Source: Puccinellia tenuiflora (Eukaryota; Streptophyta; Magnoliopsida; Poales; Poaceae). Taken from it: a stretch of DNA of 64,000 bases. The stretch lies in NCBI GenBank assembly GCA_012064385.1, contig QRDG01000533.1:773651-837650 (forward strand), given 5' to 3'. Positions within the stretch are counted from its first letter, which is position 1. Every line of letters begins with the position of its first letter. The notes beneath the pieces are model-generated. The model did not search any database and was not told the origin of the DNA. It saw nothing but the letters and a program-made list of their open reading frames with translations. The position numbers and the translations under genes are program-made. Positions 46,662 to 57,788 of this stretch are shown here, piece by piece.

Positions 46662-46702
46662 GAAGATTTCAACGATCCCCTATACTTGTGGGTATCTAGC
46701 CG

Positions 46703-47395
46703 CCGCCGCGCGAGCGGAACATCGAGGGCCGGTACGCCTTCTAGGGTGTGTCGGGTCGCACGCTTGCCGCCGTCTTGGCGCACATCGACGTCGGCGACGA
46801 GCCGCAGGTCGAGGCGCCCACGGAGGTGCCGCCACCGCCACCTTCCCCGGCCCGTCGATGGGGACCGAGGGCTACGACGCCGTCCTCCTCCTGTACTACG
46901 TCGTGCTCCTCCCGTCGGTCGACGCCGTCCTCCTCCCGCCGATCGACGCCGTCCTTCCCGCTGCGAGCTCCGAAGCCGGAGCCGGGAACCGGCGCTGTCG
47001 TCATCGGCTCCGCCTCGAGCTCCAGGGCGCCGCCGCCGCCCAAGAGGGTGAAGACGGAGGCGCCTTCGTCGCTCCTGGAGGAGCTGATGGCGGCGCAAGA
47101 GCAGCTCGCCTCCGTGGACGACCCCGAAGGCATCGCCACCGCCTTCGAGGCATCATCGCCGCCGCCTTCGAGCGTCGGTGAACACCGTCCCGCCGCTCGA
47201 CACGCGCGGTCGTGCGCATGGTCGCTCCAGGACCACCTCCAGATCACCGGCGCGCCGATGCTGGACCTCACCGGCGAGCCGGACGAGGAGTGGCAGAGCA
47301 GCGGCACCAACAACGATGAGGCAGGGCCTAGCGGCGGCGGCGACGGCAGCTACACGGTCAAGGAGGAGGACTTCGACGTCTTCAACGACCGTTAG
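46703..47395 (+). pseudogene. 3' half of the broken ORF in element B
   Basis: It continues directly after the G3 insertion: PPRERNIEGRYAF, then TAG at 46741-46743 where a sense codon is expected, then GVSGRTLAAVLAHIDVGDEP. A Pro/Ser-rich low-complexity linker follows that may contain further shifts. The end is conserved-looking: SLLEELMAAQEQLASVDDPE, LDLTGEPDEEW and a final YTVKEEDFDVFNDR. The acidic C-terminus and the PPPPKRVKTE stretch suggest a nuclear protein, which is a guess. Confidence 0.6.
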
Positions 47396-47628
47396 ATTAG
47401 GTTTTTTTTAGTTTTAGTTAAATTTCGTTCGAATATTGTAAAATTCCCTAAATTTCGAATGAAATCGCGTTTAATTTCGTGTTCAAATTTTTTTATAAAG
47501 ATAATTTGGGGGGCGCGACTGGGGAGGGGCACACCCCATAGACGGCATCTCGTCCGGACGCCCCCCATAGCGCTCTTTCGGGCGGCCATCCGGACGTCCT
47601 ATGGGGGGCACGACTGGAGATGCTCTAA

Positions 47629-48510
47629 AGGTTTGTTGGGGGGTGTGGGACACAAAAATCGTCCACACCGACACCATTCGAATCTCTTGTCCGGATCAAA
47701 TCCTGTCGGGCACTACCCAGCGGGTCCAACTTCAGTGGCCGGCTTGGCGGTGCCAGGCAATGTCTGCAACACATCTCCGATAGACATGGTCCGCCTGTCA
47801 TATGCACAGAGGGGCATAACCGATAGTCATTTACGCTCCCACCCCGTCTCCTTCCGCTTCTCCTACCTGGCGATTCACGCTACCTCCGCCACCCTCGCCG
47901 TCATCATCTCCGCCATCTCTTGTCGTCCCCGCCCGCAAGATGTCCTCCGAGTCGTCGTAGCTCACCGCCACGCTCGGCCGTAGTTGTGCCGGCACAAGCT
48001 CTTCCCTGTCGGTGCGGGGAGGATACCAATGTACTTTAGCTTCGATGACGAGGAGAATGAGGAGGTCATCCGCATTCTTTTGGCAGCGACGGCGGAGGAG
48101 GAAGCCGAACCTAGACGCAGAGGGTCTAGGGTAGGAAAGAAGGAGAAGAGGAGCCCATGATCAACTGCAGCGTGATCTAGTCGCACGTCTGTGGGCACGC
48201 CATGGCGGAGAGGGCGATGGAGAAAAGGAGCCCGAAGTTGTTTGAAGCATAATTTGGATTTAAAACTTCATTATTGTTATTACTATATTGAAGTTATTGA
48301 ACTATGCAATCATTTTTGTATGCAAATTTGGATATATTGAAAAATTGTGATCAATCCGCCCGTTTGGGGGGGGGGGGGGGGGCTGGTGTGGGAGGCACAA
48401 AGAAACGTCGGACGAGTGTCCGACACCCCCAAAGAGGACATAATTTGGGGGGGGGGGTGTGGGGTGGTGTTGAACACAATTTAGATGCCCCCGGTGAAGA
48501 AGATGCACTC
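47629..48510. other. right part of Harbinger-like element C
   Basis: GC-mixed sequence of element C right of the B insertion. It contains two G homopolymers (17 G at 48366-48382 and 11 G at 48447-48457) and a small frame at 48029-48160. Confidence 0.45.
48029..48160 (+). pseudogene. short acidic/basic ORF fragment in element C
   Basis: 43 residues beginning MYFSFDDEENEEVIRILLAA, then AEEEAEPRRRGSR, ending KEKRSP. The composition (acidic helix, then basic tail) resembles N-terminal ends of ORFs often found in grass Harbinger-like elements, but I cannot name it. It could be the remaining start of a longer frame that has been lost. Confidence 0.35.
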
Positions 48511-48589
48511 TAAGGAATCAAAGGTGTGATCGTCATAGCTGTACTCGTCTGCGTGCCAGAGGTCTAACTAAGTGTACGAAGTAGCTTTA

Positions 48590-49396
48590 GGGTGTGTTCG
48601 GCAACGGCCCAGCTTCCAGCTTCCTGGTGCTTCAGCCCGGAGCAGCCCCAAACAAGCGAACTCCACGGAGCCAGCTTCGCGAAGCGGGCCGAATTGGCTA
48701 TACAAACCGCGGAGCACCTATTATGTCGATCCGTGGAGCAGTCCATCGCAGAGCAGCACCTAATTACATCAAATTGCCACCGCCAAATGAGAAAAACGGT
48801 TCGCTTCAGCATCGCTGCCGCCTCTCTTTCTCCCGAACGTCGTTGACCCCGAGTCCCCAACCTCATGACCTAGCCACCAGGCCGGCCTCGAGATCCGCCG
48901 TCTTCCTCCTCAACCATCCTACCTGAGCACGATCTCCCGCAGGCGCCCGCCCTCCTCCGAAGTCGCCGCCGTTCTCCGAGCTGGACGGCCCGCCCTAACT
49001 CCCCTTCCCAAATCCACCACGCCATTCTCAAGCTCCTCGCGCCGCCCTCGAGCTTGCGCCCTAGGAGGGTGAAGGGAATCGACCAGGAGGGTGAGGGGAA
49101 TCGACGAGTTTTCGTCGGGACGGCGTCGGGTTGAGGGGAATCGATCTATTTCTTGTCGTTGGACGGCACCATGGGAGGAATCGGGAGTGTGTTCGATGGG
49201 GAAGACGACCGGGGACTATTCCTATGGGCTCAATTGCTCCTACCGAAATGGGCCCAAACACCTTAATGGGTTCCCAGCCCATTCGAAAATTGTGGAGCTG
49301 CACCGAACGTTCGCTGCTCCGACCCAGACGCCGAAATTGGCCTCGCGAAGCAGGATCTGAGGATTTTGAGAAGCTGGACCATTGCCGAACACACCC
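48590..49396. mobile_element. Harbinger-like TIR element with TTA duplication
   Basis: The ends start GGGTGTGTTCGGCAA and continue YGGYCCAGCTTC, about 26 of 28 bases inverted-matching. TTA lies on both sides (48587-48589 and 49397-49399). 807 bp. No transposase. Frames inside are short and GC-rich. The 3-bp TTA duplication favours PIF/Harbinger; GGGTGTGTTCGG ends are also seen in other small grass TIR elements. Confidence 0.75.
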
Positions 49397-49419
49397 TTAC
49401 TCACGCGTAAATTGACATG

Positions 49420-49960
49420 GTAAAGCGATGGTCAGAAGAACAAATATCGTTTAACTAAATGGAATATTATATGTAGACCTAGGGATCAAGCTAGGGGGAC
49501 TTGGTGTGGAGGTTTTAGATTTAAAAAACTAGAGTCTTCTTTGCAAATGGTTATACAAACTTCTTAATGAGGAGGGGCTATGGCAAGAATTATTGCAAAA
49601 TAAATGTCTCTATTTTATCCTTATCTCATGTCCATGCGAAACCAATTACTCTGTTTTTCTCTAGAGGGTCTTCTAATTCATTGAACAGACATAACAAAAG
49701 GTGTCGAAGGATGGTTGGTTGGGGAATTCTCCTTTATCGTAGCATTGTTCAACCAAAACAAGTCTCGTTGGCAAACGTGTCTCCTTTAAATATTTCTTTT
49801 AGAAGAACGCTAACTGGCAATATACGGAATAGATTGCTTCATTTTGTTCACCTGTTAATGGATATTGAGTTGACTTCCCATAACAATAAATTCATATGGA
49901 GGCTTACATCATCTGGATCCTATTCGGTTAAATCTATGTACCTTGGTCGTAGCACATGAA
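49420..49960 (+). pseudogene. old LINE ORF2 fragment, plus strand
   Basis: The translation, in more than one frame, parallels the part of the minus-strand LINE ORF2 downstream of the reverse transcriptase core: CRPRDQ...GTWCGGFRF against CRPKEQGGLGIEV, EEGLWQELL against EDGVWHELL, NISFRRTLTG against NVQFRRLLTG, SGSYSVKSMY against SGIFSVKSYY. It has several stops and shifts, and no reverse transcriptase core or 3' end remains. It is much older than the LINE inserted 70 bp to its right. Confidence 0.7.
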
Positions 49961-50204
49961 CCTAGTGCCCTAGCTTGGTCAGTCATCACCATGATTTCAA
50001 GGAAAGTTGTAGAAGGAAAATGCATCATGTTTTTTTTAGAAATGGGGTAAAGCCCCAGCCTCTGCATCCAACGGATGCACACAGCTTTTATATTAAATAA
50101 AGTATCCAAGTGTCAAAGTATCACAGATTATTACATCTCATGGGTCACAAAGCGTGGCAGCATAAACAAGCCACCGAAAGAGAGACATACTCAGGCAACT
50201 ACAC

Positions 50205-53200
50205 CTATTGCAATCGTCTAGTGTGCAACCAGCCAGCCGGGTTGAAGATAGCCCGAACGACCCCCATCAACCGTGTGCATCCAGAGTCCAAACGTCCTTG
50301 CTGGTCCGGCGGGAGAAGGTAAGACCACATGTGAATCCAGTATGTGGCTCGATGAACAACCTGCAAAAAAATTCCCCCTCCTGTCTTGTTAAAAACCAAA
50401 TCATTTCGACAATTCCAAATAGCCCAAAGAAAGGCACAAACACCAATACGAATATTTGCTTTAGTGTCTTTGGCTACCCCAGACAACCAATTACCAAACA
50501 AATTGGTGACATTCGTAGGTGGAGTAATGTTGAAGGTAAAATGTATCAACCTCCAGATTTGTCTAGCGAGTTGGCAAGAAATAAAAAGGTGTTCTATGGA
50601 CTCATCCATATCACAAAATACACACTTCTTACAACCTGTCCAACTTCGTCTAATAAGATTATCTTTAGTGAGAATGACCCGTCTATTAAGAAACCACATA
50701 AAAATCTTAATCTTTAGGGGGACTTTTAATTTCCAAAGGTACATCTTTAAAAATCTCGTATTACCATCCATCAGATCAGCATAGTAAGATTTAACAGAAA
50801 AAATACCCGATGGCACTAAATTCCATTTAACCTTATCAGTTTCGGATGTGAGGGAGACCGACATCAAACGCTCCACAAGTTGGAGCCACACATCCCAAAG
50901 TTGCCCAGTCAAAAGCCTCCTAAACTGTACATTCGGATGAGGGCTGTCTACAAAATGAGCAACAGAAACATTTTTGTGTCGCACAATGTTATATAAGGTT
51001 GGGAAGAAATTTGCCAAAGTCAAATTTCCCAACCATGGATCCTCCCAAAATCTAGTCCTATGACCATTACCAACAGTGAAAGAAATCCGTTGAAAGAACT
51101 CCCTCTTGACCTTCATAATTCCCTTCCAAAAGGGTGAGTCAGTGGGTTTACTATCTATTTCGGCTAAAGTTTTGTCCTTTAAATATTTATTAGTGAGCAA
51201 CTCATGCCAAACACCATCTTCTGTCAACAATTTAAAAAGCCATTTGCTTAACAAACACTTGTTTTTAACCTCAAGCACCTCAATTCCCAACCCCCCTTGC
51301 TCTTTCGGTCGACAAATAATACTCCATTTTGATAATCGATATTTCTTTTTCAATTGATCACTTTGCCAAAAAAAACGAGATCTATAATAATCTAGCCTCT
51401 TCCGTACCCCTTTAGGTATCTCAAAAAAGGATAGCAAAAACATCGGTAAGCTAGTGAGAACGGAATTGATTAGAACAAGACGATCTCCATACGAGAGCAT
51501 CTTTCCAACCCAAGAACTAAGTTTCCGTTCGAAACGATCGTCTACTGGTTTCCATTCTTTATTCAGAAGCTTCCGGTAATGTATTGGAATTCCAAGATAT
51601 TTAAAGGGAAGATCACCGAGCTCGCATCCAAAGATGTGCCGGTATTCATCCTGGAAATCTTTTGAGTTCCCGAAGCAGAATATCTCACTTTTATGAAAAT
51701 TTATCTTTAGCCCAGATAGTTGTTCAAAAAAGACAGGATCAATTTCATATTGACAGCTTTCTCCAGATCATGTTCAAGAAAAAGAATGGTGTCGTCCGCA
51801 TACTGTAGTATGGATACCCCTCCTTCTACAAGGTGCGGTATCAAACCCCCCACCTGACCATCATCTTTTGCACGTGCAATAAGGATAGCCAAAATATCAG
51901 CGACCAAATTAAATAACACCGGAGAGAGCGGATCACCCTGTCGTAACCCTTTCAACGTTTGGAAGAAATGCCCAATATCATCGTTTACCCGAATACCTAC
52001 ACTCCCGCCTTGAACAAATCTCGCAACCCATTCACACCATTTAGGATCAAAACCTTTCATGCGAAGGGTTTGTTGCAAAAAAGCCCAATTTATTTTGTCA
52101 TAAGCCTTTTCAAAATCTATTTTCAAAAGAACACCATCCATTTTTTTCCTATGAATTTCATGGATGGTTTCATGTAAAACCACTACTCCCTCTAAAATAT
52201 TTCGACCTGGGAGGAAGGCCGACTGAGTTGGTCGGATTACTTTATGAGCTATAGAGGTAACTCGATTAGTTCCAACTTTGGTAAAAAATTTAAAGCTCAC
52301 GTTCAAGAGACAAATAGGTCTATATTGTTCAATTCGACTAGCATCATCTTTTTTAGGCAACAAGGTAATAACCCCAAAATTTAGCTTGAAAAGGGGGAGA
52401 TCACCAGAGTGAAGCTGAATGAACATATTCATCAAGTCAACCTTGATGACATCCCAAATTTTTTGATAGAATTCCGCCGGAAAACCATCGGGACCAGGTG
52501 CTTTGTTATGTTCCATTTGAGAAATAGCGTCATACACCTCCTTTTCAGTAAAAGGTGACGTAAGAATAGCATTCTCCGCTTCAGAAATCTGAGGCATGTC
52601 CTCATTAAAATTTTCGATCAAAGAAAAAGAAGATGGAGCCGAAGCACCAAACAACTTTTTATAATACTCTGAAATAAATACTTTCAAATTATCTTGGCCC
52701 ACAATTGTCCCTTCATCCTGCTCAAGTTGGAAAATCTTCTTTTTTCGATGCTTACCATTTGCTATTAGATGAAAATATTTCGTATTGTTCCCCCCTTCCT
52801 GAATATGTCTAACTTTGGCTCGCTGAGCCCACTTGGACTCCTCATCACGACGTAAACGTGCCAAACATGCATCCGCCTGTTTTTGGCAGCTACCTCCTCT
52901 GCACTAAGAAGAGTGGTTTCTGCTTTTAAATCTAACTCATCAATAAGTAGCAGAAGTTTATCCCTTTGTTTTCTATATTCGCCGCTCAAATTCTTTGCCC
53001 AACCACGAAGAAAACACCGTAAATGCCTAATTTTGTTTTGCCACCTCTCAACCGCGGTGACACCAACATTGATAGACATCCATTCTTTTCGAATCATCTC
53101 ATAGAAACCATCCTTATGCAGCCAAGAAAGCTCAAAGGAAAATAACGATTTATTCCCCATATGAGCTGAGGTCCCTGAATCAATAAAAAGCGGCGTATGA

Positions 53201-53763
53201 TCGGACCCCGCACGAGGCAAGGCGCAAACCGTCACTAAGGGAAATTTTTGCTCCCACTCTACACTAACAAGGACCCTATCCAATTTCTCATAAGTTGGGA
53301 CCGCCCGTCGACTTGCCCAAGTATATTGTCGGCCCGAGAGATCTATTTCCCTAAGGTCAAGACTTTCAATGATAGCATTAAAAAGGACCGGCCAACGAGC
53401 ATTAAAGTTAGAATTATTTTTCTCTTCTTCGCGTCTTATGATATTGAAATCCCCGCCTACCAACATAGGCAGAGACTCTCCATCACAAATTCGCACCATC
53501 TCAGCTAAAAATTCCGATTTTTGATTCTCTTGCGCCGCACCATAAACAGCTACCAAAGCCCATAAAAAACCATCCTCCTTAGATTTTAAATGAAATTTAA
53601 CACAGAAATCACCCGATAACATGGACTGCACCGAAAAAATTGGACCTCCCTGTCTCTAGTAAAGCTATAAAATCAAGCCTCTTCTCTCGAACAGCCTCGT
53701 TAATGGCCAGATGTTTAGCCGGATCCCCCAAACCTTCAGTATTCCAAAAAATTCCCCTCATTT
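50205..53763 (-). pseudogene. LINE ORF2: endonuclease, reverse transcriptase, zinc-binding domain
   Basis: It starts near 53763 with MRGIFWNTEGLG. The APE-type endonuclease has GGDFN (about 53457) and SDH (about 53205). The reverse transcriptase has NKAPGPDGFP, PTQSAFLPGR, KIDFEKAYDKINW, GLRQGDPLSP and the catalytic YADD (51802-51791). The zf-RVT region has CKKCVFC....H....C (about 50633-50574). The stop is at 50205. The frame shifts three times: at a T-run near 53637, near 52800-52860, and near 51730 at another T-run. Two of the three lie at homopolymers. Otherwise long stretches are intact, so inactivation looks recent. Confidence 0.88.
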
Positions 53764-53774
53764 AGAACGACTAT

Positions 53775-56700
53775 TCAAAAACTGAATTCTAGCACTACGT
53801 CTAGCTGGAATCTTGTTATTTTTTTATCTTTCTTACGAGAACGCGTGACTTTCACCCCTTGGAAAAAGAGATCCGAATGATCTCCCAATCCCTCAGCCTC
53901 TTCATTATCAAGATCCTCACATAGATTATACGCCTTTCGCATAACCAGACTATGAGACTCTCCCTCAGCCAACGGAGGCAGATTGTTTTGCAAGAAAGTT
54001 AAATTACGAGACTCCTCTAACACCTTTAGATTTTCGATAGAATTTTCTATTTGAGAAGGTGAAGTGCCCAACGAAATACCCAGCTTAGACGCTCTAGAAA
54101 CAATAAGTTCATTGGAAAAGGACACAAAAGAACAACGAGGGTTTGGGCTAGTACCTGATCTGTCCGTAGAATCACGACGGGCAGCCAACAACATTGCCCT
54201 CTCCGGCTGTGGAATGTGTGCGTTAGGTTGCGCCCGAAGACGTTCGCTTGACCGCACACCCAACAGATCCGGGTTGGCCACGCCACCATAGGCAATGACC
54301 TCCTCCCTCGTAGGATGGAGACCCACGTCCCGCCCTGGTGTCCCGGTCGCCGCCCCAAGTCCACCTGACTGGGCAACAACCGTGCTCGGAGAAGAACTCG
54401 ATGACGCCACCGCGTCAGACTGCACCCGCCCAACCGACGAACCTCCAGCCACGACCGCCGCCGCGACAGGATCCGCCACCGTATCATCCTGACCAGCTAC
54501 AGCAGCAGCACCAATGTATCGCTGCATGAACTGAACATCCTCCCTCTGATCGCCTGCCGGGGTACAAGGAGAGGGTGGGCTGCTCACCAAAGCCATATGC
54601 GTCCCAGTCCCTACCAACACATCCTCCAACACACTGGGAGGAACAACTTCCTCCTGCTGTGTGAGCCTGTCCACAATCTCCATCTGAGGTTCCTTCTCTG
54701 CCTCGGCAGAGAAACCAACAGAAACTTCTGCCGCGACAGCCAAAACCACTGGAACTTCTCTGCCACAACATCCTTCACAGTTTCTATATCCAGCGACCGA
54801 ACCACCGGGTCAAGCACCCTGCTGTCGTCCTGTACCACCCGTTGTACAGATTTACAGCCAACCATGGCCAAAGCTTGATCAAAGGTACGGCGCACAAGAG
54901 GAGAAAACACCACTCCAGTGCGAGCCAAGCTTCCCGGCGTTGAAGTCGTAGTTCCTCCTGATTGTTGAGGCTGTGATGGATCTGCCTGCATGGATCCATT
55001 GTCCTCCTTCCCGCCAGCTTTCGTGGAAGAATTGTCCTTGTCTAGTTCACGAAAATCATCCCCAAGATCTTCATCTTCAGGGTCTTCATCCTCGTCATTA
55101 TCCCGAGGTTCAGCCATGATGATATCCTTACTTGCCCGCTTTTCTTCACCCTCCACGTGAAAAGAAAGCATGTACAGTCCATCCTTGATAAACATAGGGA
55201 AGGTGCATGGGATCTTTGTATGATTGAGACAACCGATTAGAATTCGAAGCACCCCATGCTCCCTAGTAAACTTCATGTCAACCTTAAGTGTCTTGCCAAG
55301 TAGATACCCAACAGCCCAGTTAGCAAGAAAATCTCCTTTATGCTTAGGATTAATACCAGAGACCCGCACCCAGATTTCTGGCAGAGTGTCAAAAGGTTCC
55401 ACACCATGTGACCAACTATCAAATGTGAGCTCACATGCACTATTAGGTACCCTACAAGTACCAAAAATCTTCAACCTGTCTAGCTCATTTTTAGAAGGGA
55501 ACTCAACCTTGTATATATTCTGTCCGACCCTGCGCACCTCCCAAACAAACTGCTCCGTAGGCACTAACCTTTGCAGTTGAGAGACAATTTGGGGAATGGA
55601 CATCTCTCCCCCTGTGACTGTCAGAGATGCCAGACGTTCATTTTCCCATCTTGGCATATACCCATCTGTGCAGGGATACTCACAAAAGACAAGCTCCTCA
55701 TGAGCGTAGCCATACATGGTTAACTAAGGTTTAGGCGCCGTCAGCAAAAGACAATCGCCCTCATGCGCAGACCCCTCACAATAATCATAGAACTCTTCTT
55801 TGCAATCAGCCAATAGGTGACCCGACTGGCCGCACCTATAGCATTTATTCTTTTCTGGTTTCTTCACCATCTTTTGGACTGCATTAGTCACAGCATTAGC
55901 AAGCTGCTCCATTGTCACAGGCTGCGCAACAGCAGGTTGGACTACCGCAGCAGCGGCCATTGGAGCCGGCACACATGACGAAACCACCGCCACAGGGACA
56001 GCAGCAGCAGGACAACAACAGCAGGTGCCGCCCTCGGAGGAACCACAACCTCCGGTTGAGAAGCAGGCACCGCCCCTGCCGCCCCAAGCACCCCACCATT
56101 ACCTCCACCTAAAGGTCGGTGTCGAACTCCGTAGGAAGCAGCTCTACCACGATAACCTCCGGCAAATCCAGCCCTACCACGGCCAGCGAACCCACGACCT
56201 TGATTATCATACCTGTCCCGACCTCTTCCTCCACCCCATCCTCCTTGATAGCCAGGCCTGTAATATCCGGCATTGAAACGATAGCCTGCCTGATAATCAT
56301 TGGGTCTACTCCCTCCCATGAACCTACCATTCCCACCATTCTGCCCTTGCATCCCTCCTCCTCCAAAGGCTCTATCCCCCTGGACTGCAGGCCAGCCCGG
56401 CTCGCCGCAGTGCTGCTTGGCCCTCCTTGAACGAAAGTGCTACCTCCCGCCGGAGCAGCGCCTCGCTGATCAGAACTGCGCCCCACTCCACAAAACTCGC
56501 CCCCTCCTCGGCCTCCACTCCCGCTCGCCATCTCCTCCTGACGAGATGAAGAAGAAACCGTGGCGGCCGCTCTATCCCACGTGAACCCTAAAATTTTGCG
56601 AAGGCCTTGCCCTGACGTACTGACAATACATGCACGCCGACGCTGACCTTGAGAACCTGGGCCCACGAGGTCCACACAAGAATCACCTGGGCCAACCAAC

Positions 56701-57305
56701 AAACCAGCGTCGATGCGGCCCAATGGCCGCTGATTACGGAAATTCGAAATTCGAATTCTCGATCTGGAAGAAGACGCTCTGATCATCGACGCCGGAGATG
56801 AACGCCAGAGACGGCAAACCTCTATCCAAGGACCGACGTCCCCGTCAGGAAGCACAAAAACCGTAGGTTCCAAGTCTGGAACCTTTAGCTTTGTTCGACG
56901 AGTACACAACTTGTCCGACGACGGAGTACCCGACGACAACGAATCTGGCGATCTCAAGATCAGAGACGCCTCTCTCTGAGCCTTCCGCTTCGCCAACCTC
57001 TTGTTCCTCCTGGAAAAATTTGAACAAAGCTTACCATTACTTACCGACGAAGGCGTCCTGCAAGCGTCCTCGAAAGAAACCTCAAGGAAGCGGCAGCTCG
57101 GTGAAGATGCGGACCCATCCTCAAACTCAGAGTCCGAGTCAAGGTCTGCGAGCGCCCAGAAGCGACCGCCAAAGGTTCCGAGTCCAGACCCGATGGAGCC
57201 GCCGATCACCGTGCCTCCGGGATCAACTAGGTCACCGGAGACCTCACCTCCGGGCTCACCTCCGGCATCGCCTCCAGAGTCGCCAGTCACCATTCGGTCA
57301 CTCAC
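53775..57305 (-). pseudogene. LINE ORF1: Gly/Arg-rich region, CCHC knuckle, DUF4283-like domain
   Basis: Pieces in order: 57305-56109 (acidic and Ser-rich start), 56352-55942 (Gly/Arg/Tyr-rich, RGRAGFAGGYRGR), 55993-55724 with the knuckle CYRCGQSGHLLADC (55843-55802) and then a second Cys/His group, and 55717-54611 with QFVWEVRRVGQNIYKVEFPS and IWVRVSGINPKHKGDF, as in the DUF4283 region of plant LINE ORF1 proteins. The last piece, 54749-53775, is Ser/Ala-rich and ends in RSRKKDKK. Breaks: frameshifts between the first three pieces, TAG at 55724-55726 in otherwise continuous frame, and a shift near 54700. The protein would bind the LINE RNA; this is known for the family, not shown here. Confidence 0.75.
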
Positions 57306-57325
57306 AACTCAAATGCATCATGTTT

Positions 57326-57773
57326 AATGGATAGAAAGGGAAAAGAGTGTGTTGTACAACAACGCATCAAAATATCAAATACATGCACATCGGTGACACA
57401 TGCAATGACATAAACACTCTATTGTTAGTTATGAAATTTCAAAAATGTTTTAGCTTTTGAACCATGAGACTGATTGACAATCATTTTCCTTATCAACTTT
57501 ACTTCAGCGTTTCATAACTAGACCCCATGTTGTAAGTTTCGATGACCTCTTTCTTGTTGATAGCTGCCACCTAACCATTTATGAAGTTGCAATTGTAATG
57601 TGCTAACTTGTTCCAAGATGTGTTGGCAAGTAATGTATTACTGTTTGGTACAAAAATGGCCCTAATTCTTTTGTCGACACAAACCCTGATTAAGACCTAG
57701 TTTTTGAAGAATCCGCAGATATGAACCCATCGATTAAACTGATTGCCAATCGGCCAGATATTTTAGATTACAA
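57326..57773. other. unassigned AT-rich spacer
   Basis: No coding frame and no repeat boundary that I can defend. It is the continuation of the sequence into which the LINE inserted. Confidence 0.4.
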
Positions 57774-57788
57774 ACTATTTTTATACCT

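Larger units (their letters stand above)
29373..46697 (+). mobile_element. Athila-type non-autonomous gypsy retrotransposon G3
   Basis: LTRs start TGATGCATGTAAAATGC and end GGGTATCA (last base T in the right copy). The 5' LTR spans 29373-32698 with a 1.78-kb insertion. The 3' LTR spans 36725-46697 with an 8.4-kb Copia insertion. Without insertions they are about 1545 and 1557 bp. The primer site is of tRNA-Asp type. The flanking five bases are GGCCG and AGCCG, a duplication with one mismatch. The 4.0-kb interior lacks Gag, protease, reverse transcriptase and integrase but carries one unknown ORF. The type is like Sabrina/WHAM-class elements of wheat; I do not assign a family name. Confidence 0.85.
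36725..46697 (+). repeat. 3' LTR of G3, split by a Copia element
   Basis: Runs from 36725 to 38250, is interrupted by the Copia element and its target duplication, and ends with 46667-46697 (TTTCAACGATCCCC...GGGTATCT). TATAAAA at 37133-37139. The last base is T rather than the A of the 5' LTR. Confidence 0.85.
28696..47625. mobile_element. Harbinger-like element B, split by gypsy element G3
   Basis: The left end GAACATCTTCAGTCG and the right end (reverse complement GAGCATCTCCAGTCG) match at 13 of 15 bases. TAA flanks both sides (28693-28695, shared with element A, and 47626-47628). Its own length is about 1.6 kb (28696-29372 and 46703-47625). It carries a broken ORF on the plus strand and no transposase. 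G3 sits inside with a 5-bp target duplication. Confidence 0.7.
27762..48510. mobile_element. outer PIF/Harbinger-like element C (host of the nested stack)
   Basis: The left end GAGCATCTTCACTGC follows TAA (27759-27761). The right end is the reverse complement of GAGTGCATCTTCTTCACC and is followed by TAA (48511-48513). TAA duplications and GAGCATCT-type ends fit the Harbinger superfamily. Without the inserted elements it is about 0.9 kb (27762-27794 and 47629-48510). The inverted ends match only partly, so the pairing is less certain than for A and B. Confidence 0.5.
50030..57310 (-). mobile_element. nearly full-length L1-type LINE
   Basis: Reads on the minus strand from 57310 to a short A-tail (8 A) at 50030-50037. 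The 15-bp target duplication AAATGCATCATGTTT is found at 50018-50032 and 57311-57325. It overlaps the tail, so the exact 3' end is uncertain by a few bases. ORF1 carries a CCHC knuckle; ORF2 has endonuclease, reverse transcriptase and a Cys/His zinc-binding region. Frames are broken in several places, so it is inactive. Before the tail a hairpin GGGG-CTTTA-CCCC (50044-50056) is visible. Confidence 0.92.
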
